Both the position numbers and the translations under genes were made by a program. The notes below the pieces were generated by a model, which was not told where the DNA came from, did no database searches, and saw only the letters and a list, made by a program, of their open reading frames with translations. From NCBI GenBank assembly GCA_026388495.1, contig JAPLJQ010000408.1, positions 1-64,000 of the forward strand: a stretch of DNA of 64,000 bases, written 5' to 3'. Within the stretch, counting starts at the first letter, position 1; every line of letters begins with the position of its first letter. The DNA is from Deltaproteobacteria bacterium (GTDB lineage Bacteria > Desulfobacterota > Syntrophia > Syntrophales > UBA2185). Below, piece after piece: positions 18,479 to 25,897 of the stretch.

Positions 18479-19513
18479 CTACCGGAGTGCCTGTTGCCCG
18501 AGCCATGCGCCCAGCTTTTCCGCCCACCACGCGTGAATCCGGGTTCCCGGATGACCCTTTCCGCCGACCAGGAGCTTCTCCGGGCGTTTTTCCTCTCCGC
18601 GGTAAACCACTTCCAACTCCTCGATTCCTGAGGTTCGCATCCCGTCGCTCATGAGCCGATACTCTTCCGGCCCGGGCGGTCCCCAATCTGAAAGGGTTGC
18701 GACCAGAAGACGTGCGTTCTTTTCTGCAAGGAACTCCTGCATCTGGCGAAGCAGAAGAACGGTGACCTGCATCTGATCCTTTTCGCGGTCCGCCAGCCGG
18801 TATTGCAGTTCCGTCCGATGGAGAAGTGAGACCAGCGCAGAGGATTCTTCAAACGGCCAATTGGAGACGACAAACGGAGGAAATGCCTCAAGCCGTCCGT
18901 CGCGCAATGCCACATGAGGAGGTGAAAATCGCTGACCGCCAAACGAGCGAAATGCGTCGAGCATGTAATACGTAAGGACATTGCGTCCGGCATGGAAGGG
19001 CACAAATCCATAGATGACCAAAGCCGGCCGGATGCGACGCTGGTCGACAACCTCGCGGAGCAACTGTAAGGACTGGTATGTGCCATATCCCGGTGTGCCG
19101 AAGTTCAGGAACCGCACATGGGGAAATTTTTGCTGCAGTAACCATCCGAACGTTTCGTCATCGCGCACTCCATAGCCCTCGGCGAACGAGCAGCCGATAA
19201 TGATGACTATCGGGCCGTTGGCGGTGGCCGGAGTCCCGGTTGCGCGCGAACCGCCGGGAAGAATGGTCATCGGTTCATGCGTTCCTTCGTGCGCAGGGTG
19301 GACTCCGGGGTTGTTCCGCCATCCCAGGGCGGGATCCCGCAAGGCCCATCCCGTGGACTGCTCCGACTGTTGGACGCTAAATACCGGCACGTCGGCCAGT
19401 CGCGCCATAACCTCCCCGATCCCGAGGCACAGCGCAAGCGTGAAGATGACTCCCGCAGTCCATAGTTTTACTATTCTCGACAACCGCTCGTGGACCTCCC
19501 TCCATGTTTTCAA
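18479..19513 (-). CDS. SGNH/GDSL-type hydrolase-like protein, membrane-anchored
   Basis: A 344-residue protein with one N-terminal membrane segment (about 17-40) and an SGNH-type domain: the nucleophile block IIIGCSFAEGYGV (GxSxxxG-like, with Ser after Cys), NFGTPGYGTYQSL for block II, and a long middle part. A C-terminal GHPGTRIHAWWAEKL carries a His typical of the family's catalytic His. Such proteins de-acetylate or transfer acetyl groups on exported glycans, fitting the acyltransferase-3 in this locus. The start is uncertain: TTG at 19513 or TTG at 19483, the latter behind a GGAGG run. Confidence 0.7.
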   Translation of the reverse strand: MKTWREVHERLSRIVKLWTAGVIFTLALCLGIGEVMARLADVPVFSVQQSEQSTGWALRDPALGWRNNPGVHPAHEGTHEPMTILPGGSRATGTPATANGPIVIIIGCSFAEGYGVRDDETFGWLLQQKFPHVRFLNFGTPGYGTYQSLQLLREVVDQRRIRPALVIYGFVPFHAGRNVLTYYMLDAFRSFGGQRFSPPHVALRDGRLEAFPPFVVSNWPFEESSALVSLLHRTELQYRLADREKDQMQVTVLLLRQMQEFLAEKNARLLVATLSDWGPPGPEEYRLMSDGMRTSGIEELEVVYRGEEKRPEKLLVGGKGHPGTRIHAWWAEKLGAWLGQQALR

Positions 19514-19538
19514 AGGTATTGTTTTTGAGCAGACCTCG

Positions 19539-20531
19539 CTACTCGAGTAAGGCTTTCCATTTTCTATAACGCGTCAACCATCGCCATCCTTGTGAGGCAT
19601 GAATTTCATCCAACTGACGACTTTTCTCTGCAATTTGTCCCTGGAATGCCTGAATTTGCTGCAATTGCATATCTCTTTCTTGTTTCAGTCCTGTTAATTG
19701 AAGCTCCTTTTCTTTCAGTGCCGTTTGATGCTCCCTTAACCACTCATCGGCCTGCTGCAGCCTTTTGTCACGGTCCGACAACGTGTTCTCCAATTGACAT
19801 ACTTGTTCAGAAAGTTTCTCCTTTTGATGGTCCAGTTCAATGTTTATTCCCAGATGATAAAAAAAATCGGAGACACAGGTTTCATTGTCTCTTCCCTGTT
19901 CCAAAAATGCCCGCACCTCTTCCTCGATTTGCTCGCCAACGGCAAGAACACCCAAACCATTGCCAAACTTGAACTCAAAACTTGGATAGTTAATTGAAAT
20001 CTCTTCCCATAGCCGCCAAACACCAAACTCCCGTTCCCGCACATGGGAATCATGAAACAGCACGACCCCTCTTTCACTCATCTTGGGTAACCACGATTCA
20101 AAATCATGCTTGACGGAATCATAGGTGTGGTGGCCATCAATGTGCAGGAGATCAATGGAGCCCTCAGGAAAATTATCCAGGGCATCATCGAAAAGGCATT
20201 TCATCAGGCTTGAAAAGCCGCCATATAAAGGGTCATGATAAGCGCGCAGCTCTTCCAAGACCTCTTCGCCGTAAAATCCGGCCTGTTCATCGCCCTGCCA
20301 GCTATCCACGGCATAACAGAGGGTATTCAAGGCAATCTCACCCACAGCCTGGCAGAATGCGCAATAGGAATCCCCTTTGTGGGTTCCCAACTCAACAAAT
20401 GTTTTCGGCTTGCACATTGCCGTAATCACGAAGGCAAAGGGAATATGCAGATGCCACGAGGCGACATCCGTGAGTCTCCGCGGCCTACGAAAAGCGATGC
20501 CGTAATCAAGCAAATTGAAAGGCATTTTCAT
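19539..20531 (-). CDS. SAM methyltransferase with long C-terminal coiled coil (possible chain terminator)
   Basis: A 330-residue protein. Residues 1 to about 225 form a class I methyltransferase of the Methyltransf_24 kind (FVELGTHKGDSYCAF, LLHIDGHHTYDSVKHDFESW, VVLFHDSH). Residues about 232-311 are a continuous heptad coiled coil rich in Glu, Gln, Leu and Lys, and the end is SQGWRWLTRYR. It overlaps the upstream methyltransferase stop by four bases and lies two genes from wzt. By analogy with WbdD (terminating methyltransferase/kinase plus coiled-coil ruler) it may cap the glycan before export; no kinase domain is present. Confidence 0.82.
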   Translation of the reverse strand: MKMPFNLLDYGIAFRRPRRLTDVASWHLHIPFAFVITAMCKPKTFVELGTHKGDSYCAFCQAVGEIALNTLCYAVDSWQGDEQAGFYGEEVLEELRAYHDPLYGGFSSLMKCLFDDALDNFPEGSIDLLHIDGHHTYDSVKHDFESWLPKMSERGVVLFHDSHVREREFGVWRLWEEISINYPSFEFKFGNGLGVLAVGEQIEEEVRAFLEQGRDNETCVSDFFYHLGINIELDHQKEKLSEQVCQLENTLSDRDKRLQQADEWLREHQTALKEKELQLTGLKQERDMQLQQIQAFQGQIAEKSRQLDEIHASQGWRWLTRYRKWKALLE

Positions 20532-21121
20532 ATAAACTTACGCAGCAGGTAATGTCTGAACCCCGCTTTCCACAAAGATACTGTTGATGAAGCGGTTTTC
20601 CGGCACACCAAAACGGTATCCTGCCACCTGTCGCTTTCATCGGGATAACCGGTCGTTCCATTTTGTGAATAAACCTCTAAAACTTCCAGAGAAGCGAAAC
20701 GGGCAAGCGCCGTGAATCCGTCAGGATAAAAACGCCAACAGTCAACCGGATAACGATGCTCGGGGCCGCCTGAGGGAGCAATGAGACAGCATAATCCCCC
20801 CGGTTTTAAGACCCTCGCAATTTCGAGCATGGTCAGCCAAAAGAATTCGATATGTTCGAACGCTTGCCCCGAGACCACGACATCGGCCGAGTCTGATTTG
20901 ATTTCCCGCCAGTGATAGGGATCTTGAAGAACAATGTCCACATTCTTGCCGGCTGCCATATCGATCCCGCGGTATGTCCAGTAGGAATCCTCAAAACACC
21001 CCCTGTAAGAACCGTTCACATCCAGGCTTCCCAGATCGAGTATAAATAATGGCTCGTTGTTCTTGCCCCCTAGATACTTCATTCTGAACGCCAGCATTTT
21101 ATCCAGGGAACTTTGATGCAC
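20528..21121 (-). CDS. Class I SAM-dependent methyltransferase
   Basis: A 197-residue methyltransferase with FILDLGSLDVNGSYRG (SAM-binding motif I), DSADVVVSGQAFEHIEFFWL (motif for Methyltransf_11) and ARVLKPGGLCCLIAPSGG (motif III). The start is the GTG at 21121, because AGGAGG lies 9 nt upstream and the GTG sits just after the wzt stop; the next ATG has no ribosome site. It is tightly coupled to wzt and to the coiled-coil methyltransferase. It probably methylates a sugar of the exported glycan, perhaps its non-reducing end. Confidence 0.85.
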   Translation of the reverse strand: MHQSSLDKMLAFRMKYLGGKNNEPLFILDLGSLDVNGSYRGCFEDSYWTYRGIDMAAGKNVDIVLQDPYHWREIKSDSADVVVSGQAFEHIEFFWLTMLEIARVLKPGGLCCLIAPSGGPEHRYPVDCWRFYPDGFTALARFASLEVLEVYSQNGTTGYPDESDRWQDTVLVCRKTASSTVSLWKAGFRHYLLRKFI

Positions 21122-21122
21122 T

Positions 21123-22403
21123 TTAATTGTCCTCCTGAAAAAATCCGACCTTTGTATTTGGGACAGAAAATATCCCGGCGGGCATCCGAACGGGAACACT
21201 TTTGAAAATAACCGCATCATGCAGATAGTGGCATTGCATATGATCTGACTGAGTGCCGTCGGCGACGGCAACAGTCAGGGTATATTCCCCCTCGGCGAGA
21301 TTGGGCCATGCATCCATCTCAAAGGTGATCACATATCTGCGGCCGCTCAATAAAGATTGGAGTTCTTTTTTGATCAATTGCGTGTTGTCGCCGAGTATCT
21401 CCCGGCCGAGACGATCCCTGACGATAAAGCCGACGATGGGGTTTGCTATGTCCTGATGGGCATGCAGCGCCATGCCGATCTCGCACGCCTGCCCGGAATA
21501 GGCGACGCCGTTGCCGCCCCCCCGGGAAACAAGACGCACCGCCTCGATGGTCACGCGGCGGTCTCCAAACTGCCTGATATGGTCCCCGACCGGTGTAAAT
21601 CCACCCGTATTGAAATCACGCCGGGATGCCCCCTCGCACTTCAGTACCGGCGCCGCAAAACTGCCGTTCTCTTCATACATAAACTGCAGGTATTTCTCCA
21701 CAACAAGCTTCGGCAGCCCGTCCATGACGATCTTTCCCGATTCGATCCAGATCGCCCGGGAACACAGCTCCGTCACGGCAGCCGTATCATGGGAGACAAA
21801 AATCACCGTGCCGGCCTGACAAAACGCCCGGATCCGGGCCATGCATTTTTGCTGGAAACGAGCGTCACCCACGGCCAGCGCCTCATCCACCACGAGGATA
21901 TCCGGCGACACGTGGATCGCGACAGCGAAGGCCAGCCGGACATACATTCCGTTGGAATACATCTTTACCGGCTGTTCCATGAAGCCGCCGATACCGGCAA
22001 AGGCGGCAATCTCATCGTATTGCGATTCGATCTCCGACCTGGAAATCCCCATGATGGCCGCGCTCATATAGACATTTTCGCGCCCCGTGAATTCCGGATT
22101 GAATCCCGCGCCCAGCTCTAATAAGGCGGCGATCCGGCCGCTCACCGCCAGTTCGCCCTCGGTCGGATTCAGTGTGCCGCAGATGATTTGCAGCAGCGTT
22201 GATTTCCCGGACCCGTTGGATCCAATGATCCCGACCGTTTCTCCTTTTTTGATTTCGAACGAGCAATCCCTGAGGGCCCAAAATTCCCGATAGAACCGTC
22301 TTCGCGCACGCCAGAGAGATTGTTTCAGCCGGTCCAACGGCTGATCATAAATCTGATAGCACTTGCCTAAATTATGGGTGCGAACTGCAAAATCAAGAGA
22401 CAT
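21123..22403 (-). CDS. wzt: O-antigen/polysaccharide ABC transporter ATPase with C-terminal substrate-binding domain
   Basis: A 426-residue Wzt. The nucleotide-binding domain (about 1-240) has Walker A GSNGSGKS (61-68), the YSNGM variant of the signature motif typical of Wzt/TagH, and Walker B ILVVDEALAVGD. Residues about 255-420 form an extra beta-rich domain like Wzt_C, which in Escherichia coli O9a and Raoultella O12 binds the terminally modified end of the O chain. It pairs with the permease encoded just upstream and energises export of the completed glycan across the inner membrane. Confidence 0.95.
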   Translation of the reverse strand: MSLDFAVRTHNLGKCYQIYDQPLDRLKQSLWRARRRFYREFWALRDCSFEIKKGETVGIIGSNGSGKSTLLQIICGTLNPTEGELAVSGRIAALLELGAGFNPEFTGRENVYMSAAIMGISRSEIESQYDEIAAFAGIGGFMEQPVKMYSNGMYVRLAFAVAIHVSPDILVVDEALAVGDARFQQKCMARIRAFCQAGTVIFVSHDTAAVTELCSRAIWIESGKIVMDGLPKLVVEKYLQFMYEENGSFAAPVLKCEGASRRDFNTGGFTPVGDHIRQFGDRRVTIEAVRLVSRGGGNGVAYSGQACEIGMALHAHQDIANPIVGFIVRDRLGREILGDNTQLIKKELQSLLSGRRYVITFEMDAWPNLAEGEYTLTVAVADGTQSDHMQCHYLHDAVIFKSVPVRMPAGIFSVPNTKVGFFQEDN

Positions 22404-22430
22404 ATATTTTCCAGGAATAATACATCTTTG

Positions 22431-23291
22431 CTAGAGGACGTCTGCAAAGGCCTTTTTGCTTTTCATGAACCACACGAACCCAAAAATCAACACTACCCCG
22501 GACAAGCCCATGCTGAAAAAAAACCAGGGCCAGTCCGGGGAAAGGCCCCACAGCACCGCCCTGCGGGCATCCTCCACAAACAGGGCAAACGGATTGATCC
22601 GGAAAAAAAAACGAAACTGTACGGGTACGGCGCTTATGGGGTAAAAGATCGGGGTCAGAAAGAAAAGAATTGTGGTCAAGACCCCGATAACGGTTCCTAT
22701 GTCTCTTACAAATACCCCCAGAGAGGCCAGAAAATAGCCACAGCCCAGCGTGAACAACATCATCGGCAACCATACGAGCGGCAGCATGAGCACGGTCCAG
22801 TGGATAAAATGGTTGATGATAAAGATTCCCGCTAACAGCACCCCCAGACTGAAAACAGCATTGATCAAGGCGCTCAGGAGTCGCACAAGCGGAAGAATCT
22901 CCAGAGGGAAAACCACCTTCTTGACATAATTGGCGTTGCCCAGCACCAACGAGGGGGCCGAATTGACCACCTCTGAGAAAACGCTGAAGGTGATCAATCC
23001 CATAAACAGGGCCAGGGCGAAAGCGGCTTTGCCTTCTCCGGCCTCGACACCCCACCGGGCCTTGAAGATGACGGAAAATACAAAGGTGTAAACGCACAGC
23101 ATGACCAGCGGCTGAATGAACGACCATCCCAGCCCGATAAACGATCCCTTGTAGCGTCCCACAACCTCGCGCCACGTCAACTGCCGGATCAGGTCCCGGT
23201 ATTGCCAGAGGTGCGCTGCGATCCGGACCGGATTGAAAAACCCGCCGACGCGCTCACCCCCGGGGGTTATGATTTTGATGTTGTCAGCCAT
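22431..23291 (-). CDS. wzm: Polysaccharide ABC transporter permease
   Basis: A 286-residue ABC-2 permease with six hydrophobic segments and the Wzm/TagG N-terminal pattern RQLTWREVVGRYKGSFIGLGWSFIQPL. Later parts include NANYVKKVVFPLEILPLV and FFRINPFALFVEDARRAVLWG, both family hallmarks. It forms the membrane channel with Wzt and is the first gene of the ABC-dependent locus. Its upstream region carries a dispersed repeat; no clear promoter was identified. Confidence 0.95.
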   Translation of the reverse strand: MADNIKIITPGGERVGGFFNPVRIAAHLWQYRDLIRQLTWREVVGRYKGSFIGLGWSFIQPLVMLCVYTFVFSVIFKARWGVEAGEGKAAFALALFMGLITFSVFSEVVNSAPSLVLGNANYVKKVVFPLEILPLVRLLSALINAVFSLGVLLAGIFIINHFIHWTVLMLPLVWLPMMLFTLGCGYFLASLGVFVRDIGTVIGVLTTILFFLTPIFYPISAVPVQFRFFFRINPFALFVEDARRAVLWGLSPDWPWFFFSMGLSGVVLIFGFVWFMKSKKAFADVL

Positions 23292-23359
23292 TGTTTAAAT
23301 GAGGGTCAGGATAATAACACATGAGCCAATTGCGAAACCAGTGTATTCCGTCACCTGTT

Positions 23360-23460
23360 CATTCCGTTACCCCGGCGAACCCCGGATCGGGTCCGGGGCA
23401 GGCGCCGGGGTCCAGAACGCACTGAAAAGACTGGATTCCGGCTTCCGCCGGAATGACACA
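23360..23460. repeat. Dispersed hairpin element (copy C)
   Basis: Runs from a partial CATTCCGTTACCCCGG arm to a GGATTCCGGCTTCCGCCGGAATGACA arm described here by its hairpin ATTCCGGC-ttcc-GCCGGAAT. A GC-rich stem built on CCCCGG / CCGGGG lies between. It is the third member of the family seen at 5672 and 9353, placed between wzm and vapC. Confidence 0.75.
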
Positions 23461-23502
23461 GAAGGACTTTTGCAATGGGCTCACATAAAACTGGTCATTC
23501 GA

Positions 23503-23889
23503 TTAAACAGCCAGCACGGATTCCTGATATTGGGAGACGGAAGGATCAACCGTCAGCAGCAGCATCCCTTCCGTGCGGGCCTGGGCCAGCAGCAGGCGGT
23601 CGAAAGGGTCTTTGTGAAGCAAAGGCAACGTCTCGATTGCAAAGGCGTGCTCCGTGGTTACCGGCAGCTCGGTGTATCCATGCACGATGAGCATCTTTCT
23701 CAAGCGGCGCGGATCCACCTTGAAATCCTCCCGTCCCAGTCCCCGTTTGATCACAATCTCCCAGATACTGGCCGCACTGAAAAACAATACGTTCTCGGCC
23801 GTCGTCAAAAGGGTGCGGGCTGATTCGGAGAGCTTTTCCGGCTGCCCTGCGGCCCACAGGAGAATGTGCGTATCCAGCAGCAGTTTCAC
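23503..23889 (-). CDS. vapC: PIN-domain toxin (VapC family)
   Basis: A 128-residue PIN ribonuclease. The acidic residues expected at the metal site are present: D6 (LLDTHILLW), E44 (SIWEIVIK), D97 (KDPFDRLL) and D115. It should cleave RNA when free of its antitoxin. It starts with GTG at 23889, overlapping the antitoxin stop by four bases, with AAGGA upstream. The gene looks intact. It stands at the left edge of a toxin-antitoxin-rich junction between two polysaccharide loci. Confidence 0.93.
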   Translation of the reverse strand: MKLLLDTHILLWAAGQPEKLSESARTLLTTAENVLFFSAASIWEIVIKRGLGREDFKVDPRRLRKMLIVHGYTELPVTTEHAFAIETLPLLHKDPFDRLLLAQARTEGMLLLTVDPSVSQYQESVLAV

Positions 23890-24134
23890 GAGGATTTTCC
23901 TTCAAAAAGTCCGATCATCTCCGTTGCCGCAAGAGAATCAAAGTCGTCCGGCACCGAAATCTCACCCGACATGAACCCCAGCTTTTCAGCCCCTTTCAAC
24001 TCCCCTTCGGATAGCGGCATAACCTTGACCATCGGCTTTCCTGCCTTGGCAATGATAAAAACATTTCCTTTTGCAGCCTCATCGACCAGGCGCGAAAGGT
24101 GCGTCTTCGCTTCGTGGATATTGACGGTTTGCAT
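23886..24134 (-). CDS. Phd/YefM-family antitoxin
   Basis: An 82-residue antitoxin starting MQTVNIHEAKTHLSRLVDEA, the Phd/YefM DNA-binding N-terminus, with GKPMVKVMPL next and a disordered acidic C-terminus that would bind the VapC partner. It neutralises the toxin and represses its own promoter in this family. It follows a good promoter (24168-24196) and a GAGGT ribosome site. Confidence 0.9.
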   Translation of the reverse strand: MQTVNIHEAKTHLSRLVDEAAKGNVFIIAKAGKPMVKVMPLSEGELKGAEKLGFMSGEISVPDDFDSLAATEMIGLFEGKSS

Positions 24135-24167
24135 GTGCTACCTCATCGGGTTTAGTTCTATGGACTT

Positions 24168-24196
24168 AGTTTACGTGCACGATCAGGGCTTGTCAA
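24168..24196 (-). promoter_or_regulatory. Sigma70 promoter of the phd-vapC operon
   Basis: On the minus strand TTGACA (24191-24196), 17-base spacer, TAAACT (24168-24173). The start point would be near 24161, giving a leader of about 27 nt to the antitoxin ATG. Upstream lies a tandem GAAATGCTCGGA duplication (about 24199-24222). Confidence 0.7.
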
Positions 24197-24234
24197 GAGA
24201 AATGCTCGGAGAAATGCTCGGAGTGTCAAGAGGA

Positions 24235-24289
24235 GAATTGGGGACAGCCACTAATTCTTCAGGGAAGAATTAGTGGCTGTCCCCAATTC
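24235..24289. repeat. Perfect 26-bp palindrome with 3-nt loop
   Basis: The arms at 24235-24260 and 24264-24289 are exact reverse complements; they begin GAATTGGGGACAGCC and enclose AGG. The sequence type (GGGGACAGCCACTAATTC) recalls REP-like palindromes linked to Y1/RAYT transposases. It lies between the DUF1566 gene end and the phd-vapC promoter and could also act as a bidirectional block to transcription. Confidence 0.85.
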
Positions 24290-24307
24290 TTTCAATTCTT
24301 CAATTCT

Positions 24308-24790
24308 TTATTTGCCAGAACGGACCGGGAGTATCCGAGCGCCGGAGTCGGCCGACTGGGGAGTCATGCGCCGTCCACCATTGGTGAAATTCACGCGTGT
24401 AGCATTGGAACGGATCGCGTCTGACGTCCAGGGACAGCAAGCAGTCAGGGTGATCAGGGTGGTCAGATTATATCCATTATGGCCCTTAACCGAATCGTCA
24501 TACAAATTCCCCAGCTCAACCTGCGTCGGCATCCGCCAGTCTGTATAGCCGCCCCCGCGATAATTCTGGCAATAGGACTTGGCGTTCGTCCAGTTAATGT
24601 CGCTCCCGTTGTCCTTTGCCGCCCACATCAGATTCGAGCTTGTATCCAGGACAGTACCATTGTCATAGGCGATGAAACGACCGTCCCTGCCAGTCTCCCC
24701 TGCTGTGGCACACTTCGCCGCAATAAAAGTCCCTACTAAAATAGCCCACACCGCTATCACGACCATTGTTCCTAATGTCGTCTTTTTCAT
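24308..24790 (-). CDS. DUF1566 (Lcl-type) secreted protein
   Basis: A 160-residue protein with an N-terminal hydrophobic signal segment (about 8-27) and a DUF1566/Lcl C-terminal domain: TVLDTSSNLMWAAKDNG, WTNAKSYCQNYRGGGYTDWRMPT and a final ARILPVRSGK. These domains occur in secreted or surface-attached proteins and resemble C-type lectin folds; the ligand is unknown. The length suggests a complete single-domain copy. It is flanked on both sides by REP-like repeats. Confidence 0.85.
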   Translation of the reverse strand: MKKTTLGTMVVIAVWAILVGTFIAAKCATAGETGRDGRFIAYDNGTVLDTSSNLMWAAKDNGSDINWTNAKSYCQNYRGGGYTDWRMPTQVELGNLYDDSVKGHNGYNLTTLITLTACCPWTSDAIRSNATRVNFTNGGRRMTPQSADSGARILPVRSGK

Positions 24791-24820
24791 TAGCGGTGAC
24801 CTCTGCTTCTATTGATTGGT

Positions 24821-24964
24821 AATTGGGGTCAGAGTAACATTAATTCCTACACTGTGGGATTTCTGCCAAGTCTATCCGGGGTATGCGCGCCAACGGGTTA
24901 GCCGTTTATCAAAGTGGAAGTGAAAAACCGATCATATCGAATCAATCTTACTCTGACCCCAATT
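24821..24964. repeat. REP-like element with GGGGTCAGAGTAACATTAA ends (copy 1)
   Basis: The left arm AATTGGGGTCAGAGTAACAT (from 24821) is matched by an imperfect inverted right arm ending TTACTCTGACCCCAATT (to 24964), with about 95 bases between. It fills the first half of the 315-base gap 24791-25105. Related arms occur at 27373-27440 and 33724-33745. I infer a RAYT-type non-autonomous element; no transposase is encoded inside. Confidence 0.7.
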
Positions 24965-24993
24965 TAACTCCAATTTAACCAGACCCCAATTTC

Positions 24994-25092
24994 ACCGCCC
25001 ATCGAGTGGCCCTTCGTAAACTGACTCAGATCCACGGCGCGGCAAATCTGGAATTTCTTCGCATTCCTCCGGGAAGCCGGCTGGAAACGTTG
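24994..25092 (+). pseudogene. Remnant of a HigB/RelE-type toxin gene
   Basis: The plus-strand frame gives 33 residues including ALRKLTQIHGAANLEFLRIP and then PGSRLETL. This matches the middle of HigB-type killer proteins, where a RKL..L..A..L..L+.PPGNRLE.L core is characteristic. There is no start codon, and similarity stops at LETL, before the catalytic C-terminal half. It lies on the opposite strand to all its neighbours, between a REP-like element and the ElyC-like gene end. I judge it a fossil fragment. Confidence 0.5.
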
Positions 25093-25105
25093 CCTATCAT
25101 TACAT

Positions 25106-25894
25106 TTATGACTTGTTACGTATCTTTGACCAAGCCATGCAGAGATATTCATATATCGCAGTTTCTGCTTTACTGAGACCGCCTGTTGATGGGAAAAAAT
25201 CTCCGGGGCTTCCGTTCTGTCTATGCAATACCCGATAATTTGTGGGGGCAGGAACAGGATTCAGGCCGACTTTCTTAAAAAGGGCAACCGAACGAGGCGT
25301 ATGAGATGCGGAAGTTACCAAGATAAACCGGTCATTCCCGACAATATTCTTGATAAATTTCGCCTGCTCCTCTGTATCTTTTGACATCTTTTCGAGGATC
25401 AGATCATTGGGATTTACGTTCATGATCTCGGCAATTTTTGCTGTAATTTCCACTTCAGGCACAGTATCAAAAACAGCCCCCCCCATGAGAACAATCCTGC
25501 TTCCCGGTAGTTTTCTGTATAAGCGCACCCCTTCCGTGAGACGCACCAGCGATGCTGTAGAAACCTGACTCGTTAAGGGAACGTTTGGATCCGATACGTG
25601 ACCGCCGCCAAGCACAACAATCCACTTTATCCCAGGCTCATTCTGACGATCCTGCTTATTCCCGGCTGAATCAAGCATCAGAGGTGAGTATTGATACTCG
25701 AGTGGTCTTAAAAGCTTCGAGGAAACGGCGTTGAAGCTCAGCGGCAAAACAATGAATATTCCCAAAGTTACTATTATCTTGCCCAATATCTGTCTCCGGG
25801 TAAACCACAATAAAAATATTCCCATCAATATCAATATGAAAGAAATGGGAACCGGAGACAATAAGAGGGAACCTGCTTTTTCCAAGAAGAACAT
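25106..25894 (-). CDS. YdcF/ElyC-family (DUF218) membrane protein
   Basis: A 262-residue protein with two N-terminal membrane segments (about 12-55) and a DUF218 domain: KWIVVLGGGHV, RLTEGVRLYRKLPGSRIVLMGG, DTEEQAKFIKNIVGNDRFILVTSASHTPRSVALFKKVGLNPVPAPT. ElyC and SanA relatives affect envelope integrity and undecaprenyl-phosphate-dependent pathways, which fits a polysaccharide locus. It starts 3 bases after the radical SAM gene stop, so they share an mRNA. Confidence 0.9.
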   Translation of the reverse strand: MFFLEKAGSLLLSPVPISFILILMGIFLLWFTRRQILGKIIVTLGIFIVLPLSFNAVSSKLLRPLEYQYSPLMLDSAGNKQDRQNEPGIKWIVVLGGGHVSDPNVPLTSQVSTASLVRLTEGVRLYRKLPGSRIVLMGGAVFDTVPEVEITAKIAEIMNVNPNDLILEKMSKDTEEQAKFIKNIVGNDRFILVTSASHTPRSVALFKKVGLNPVPAPTNYRVLHRQNGSPGDFFPSTGGLSKAETAIYEYLCMAWSKIRNKS

Positions 25895-25897
25895 CTA

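Noticed and set aside
24964..25152. Minus-strand 62-codon frame
   Set aside because: It overlaps the REP-like arm and the antisense of the HigB remnant; no family features or ribosome site.
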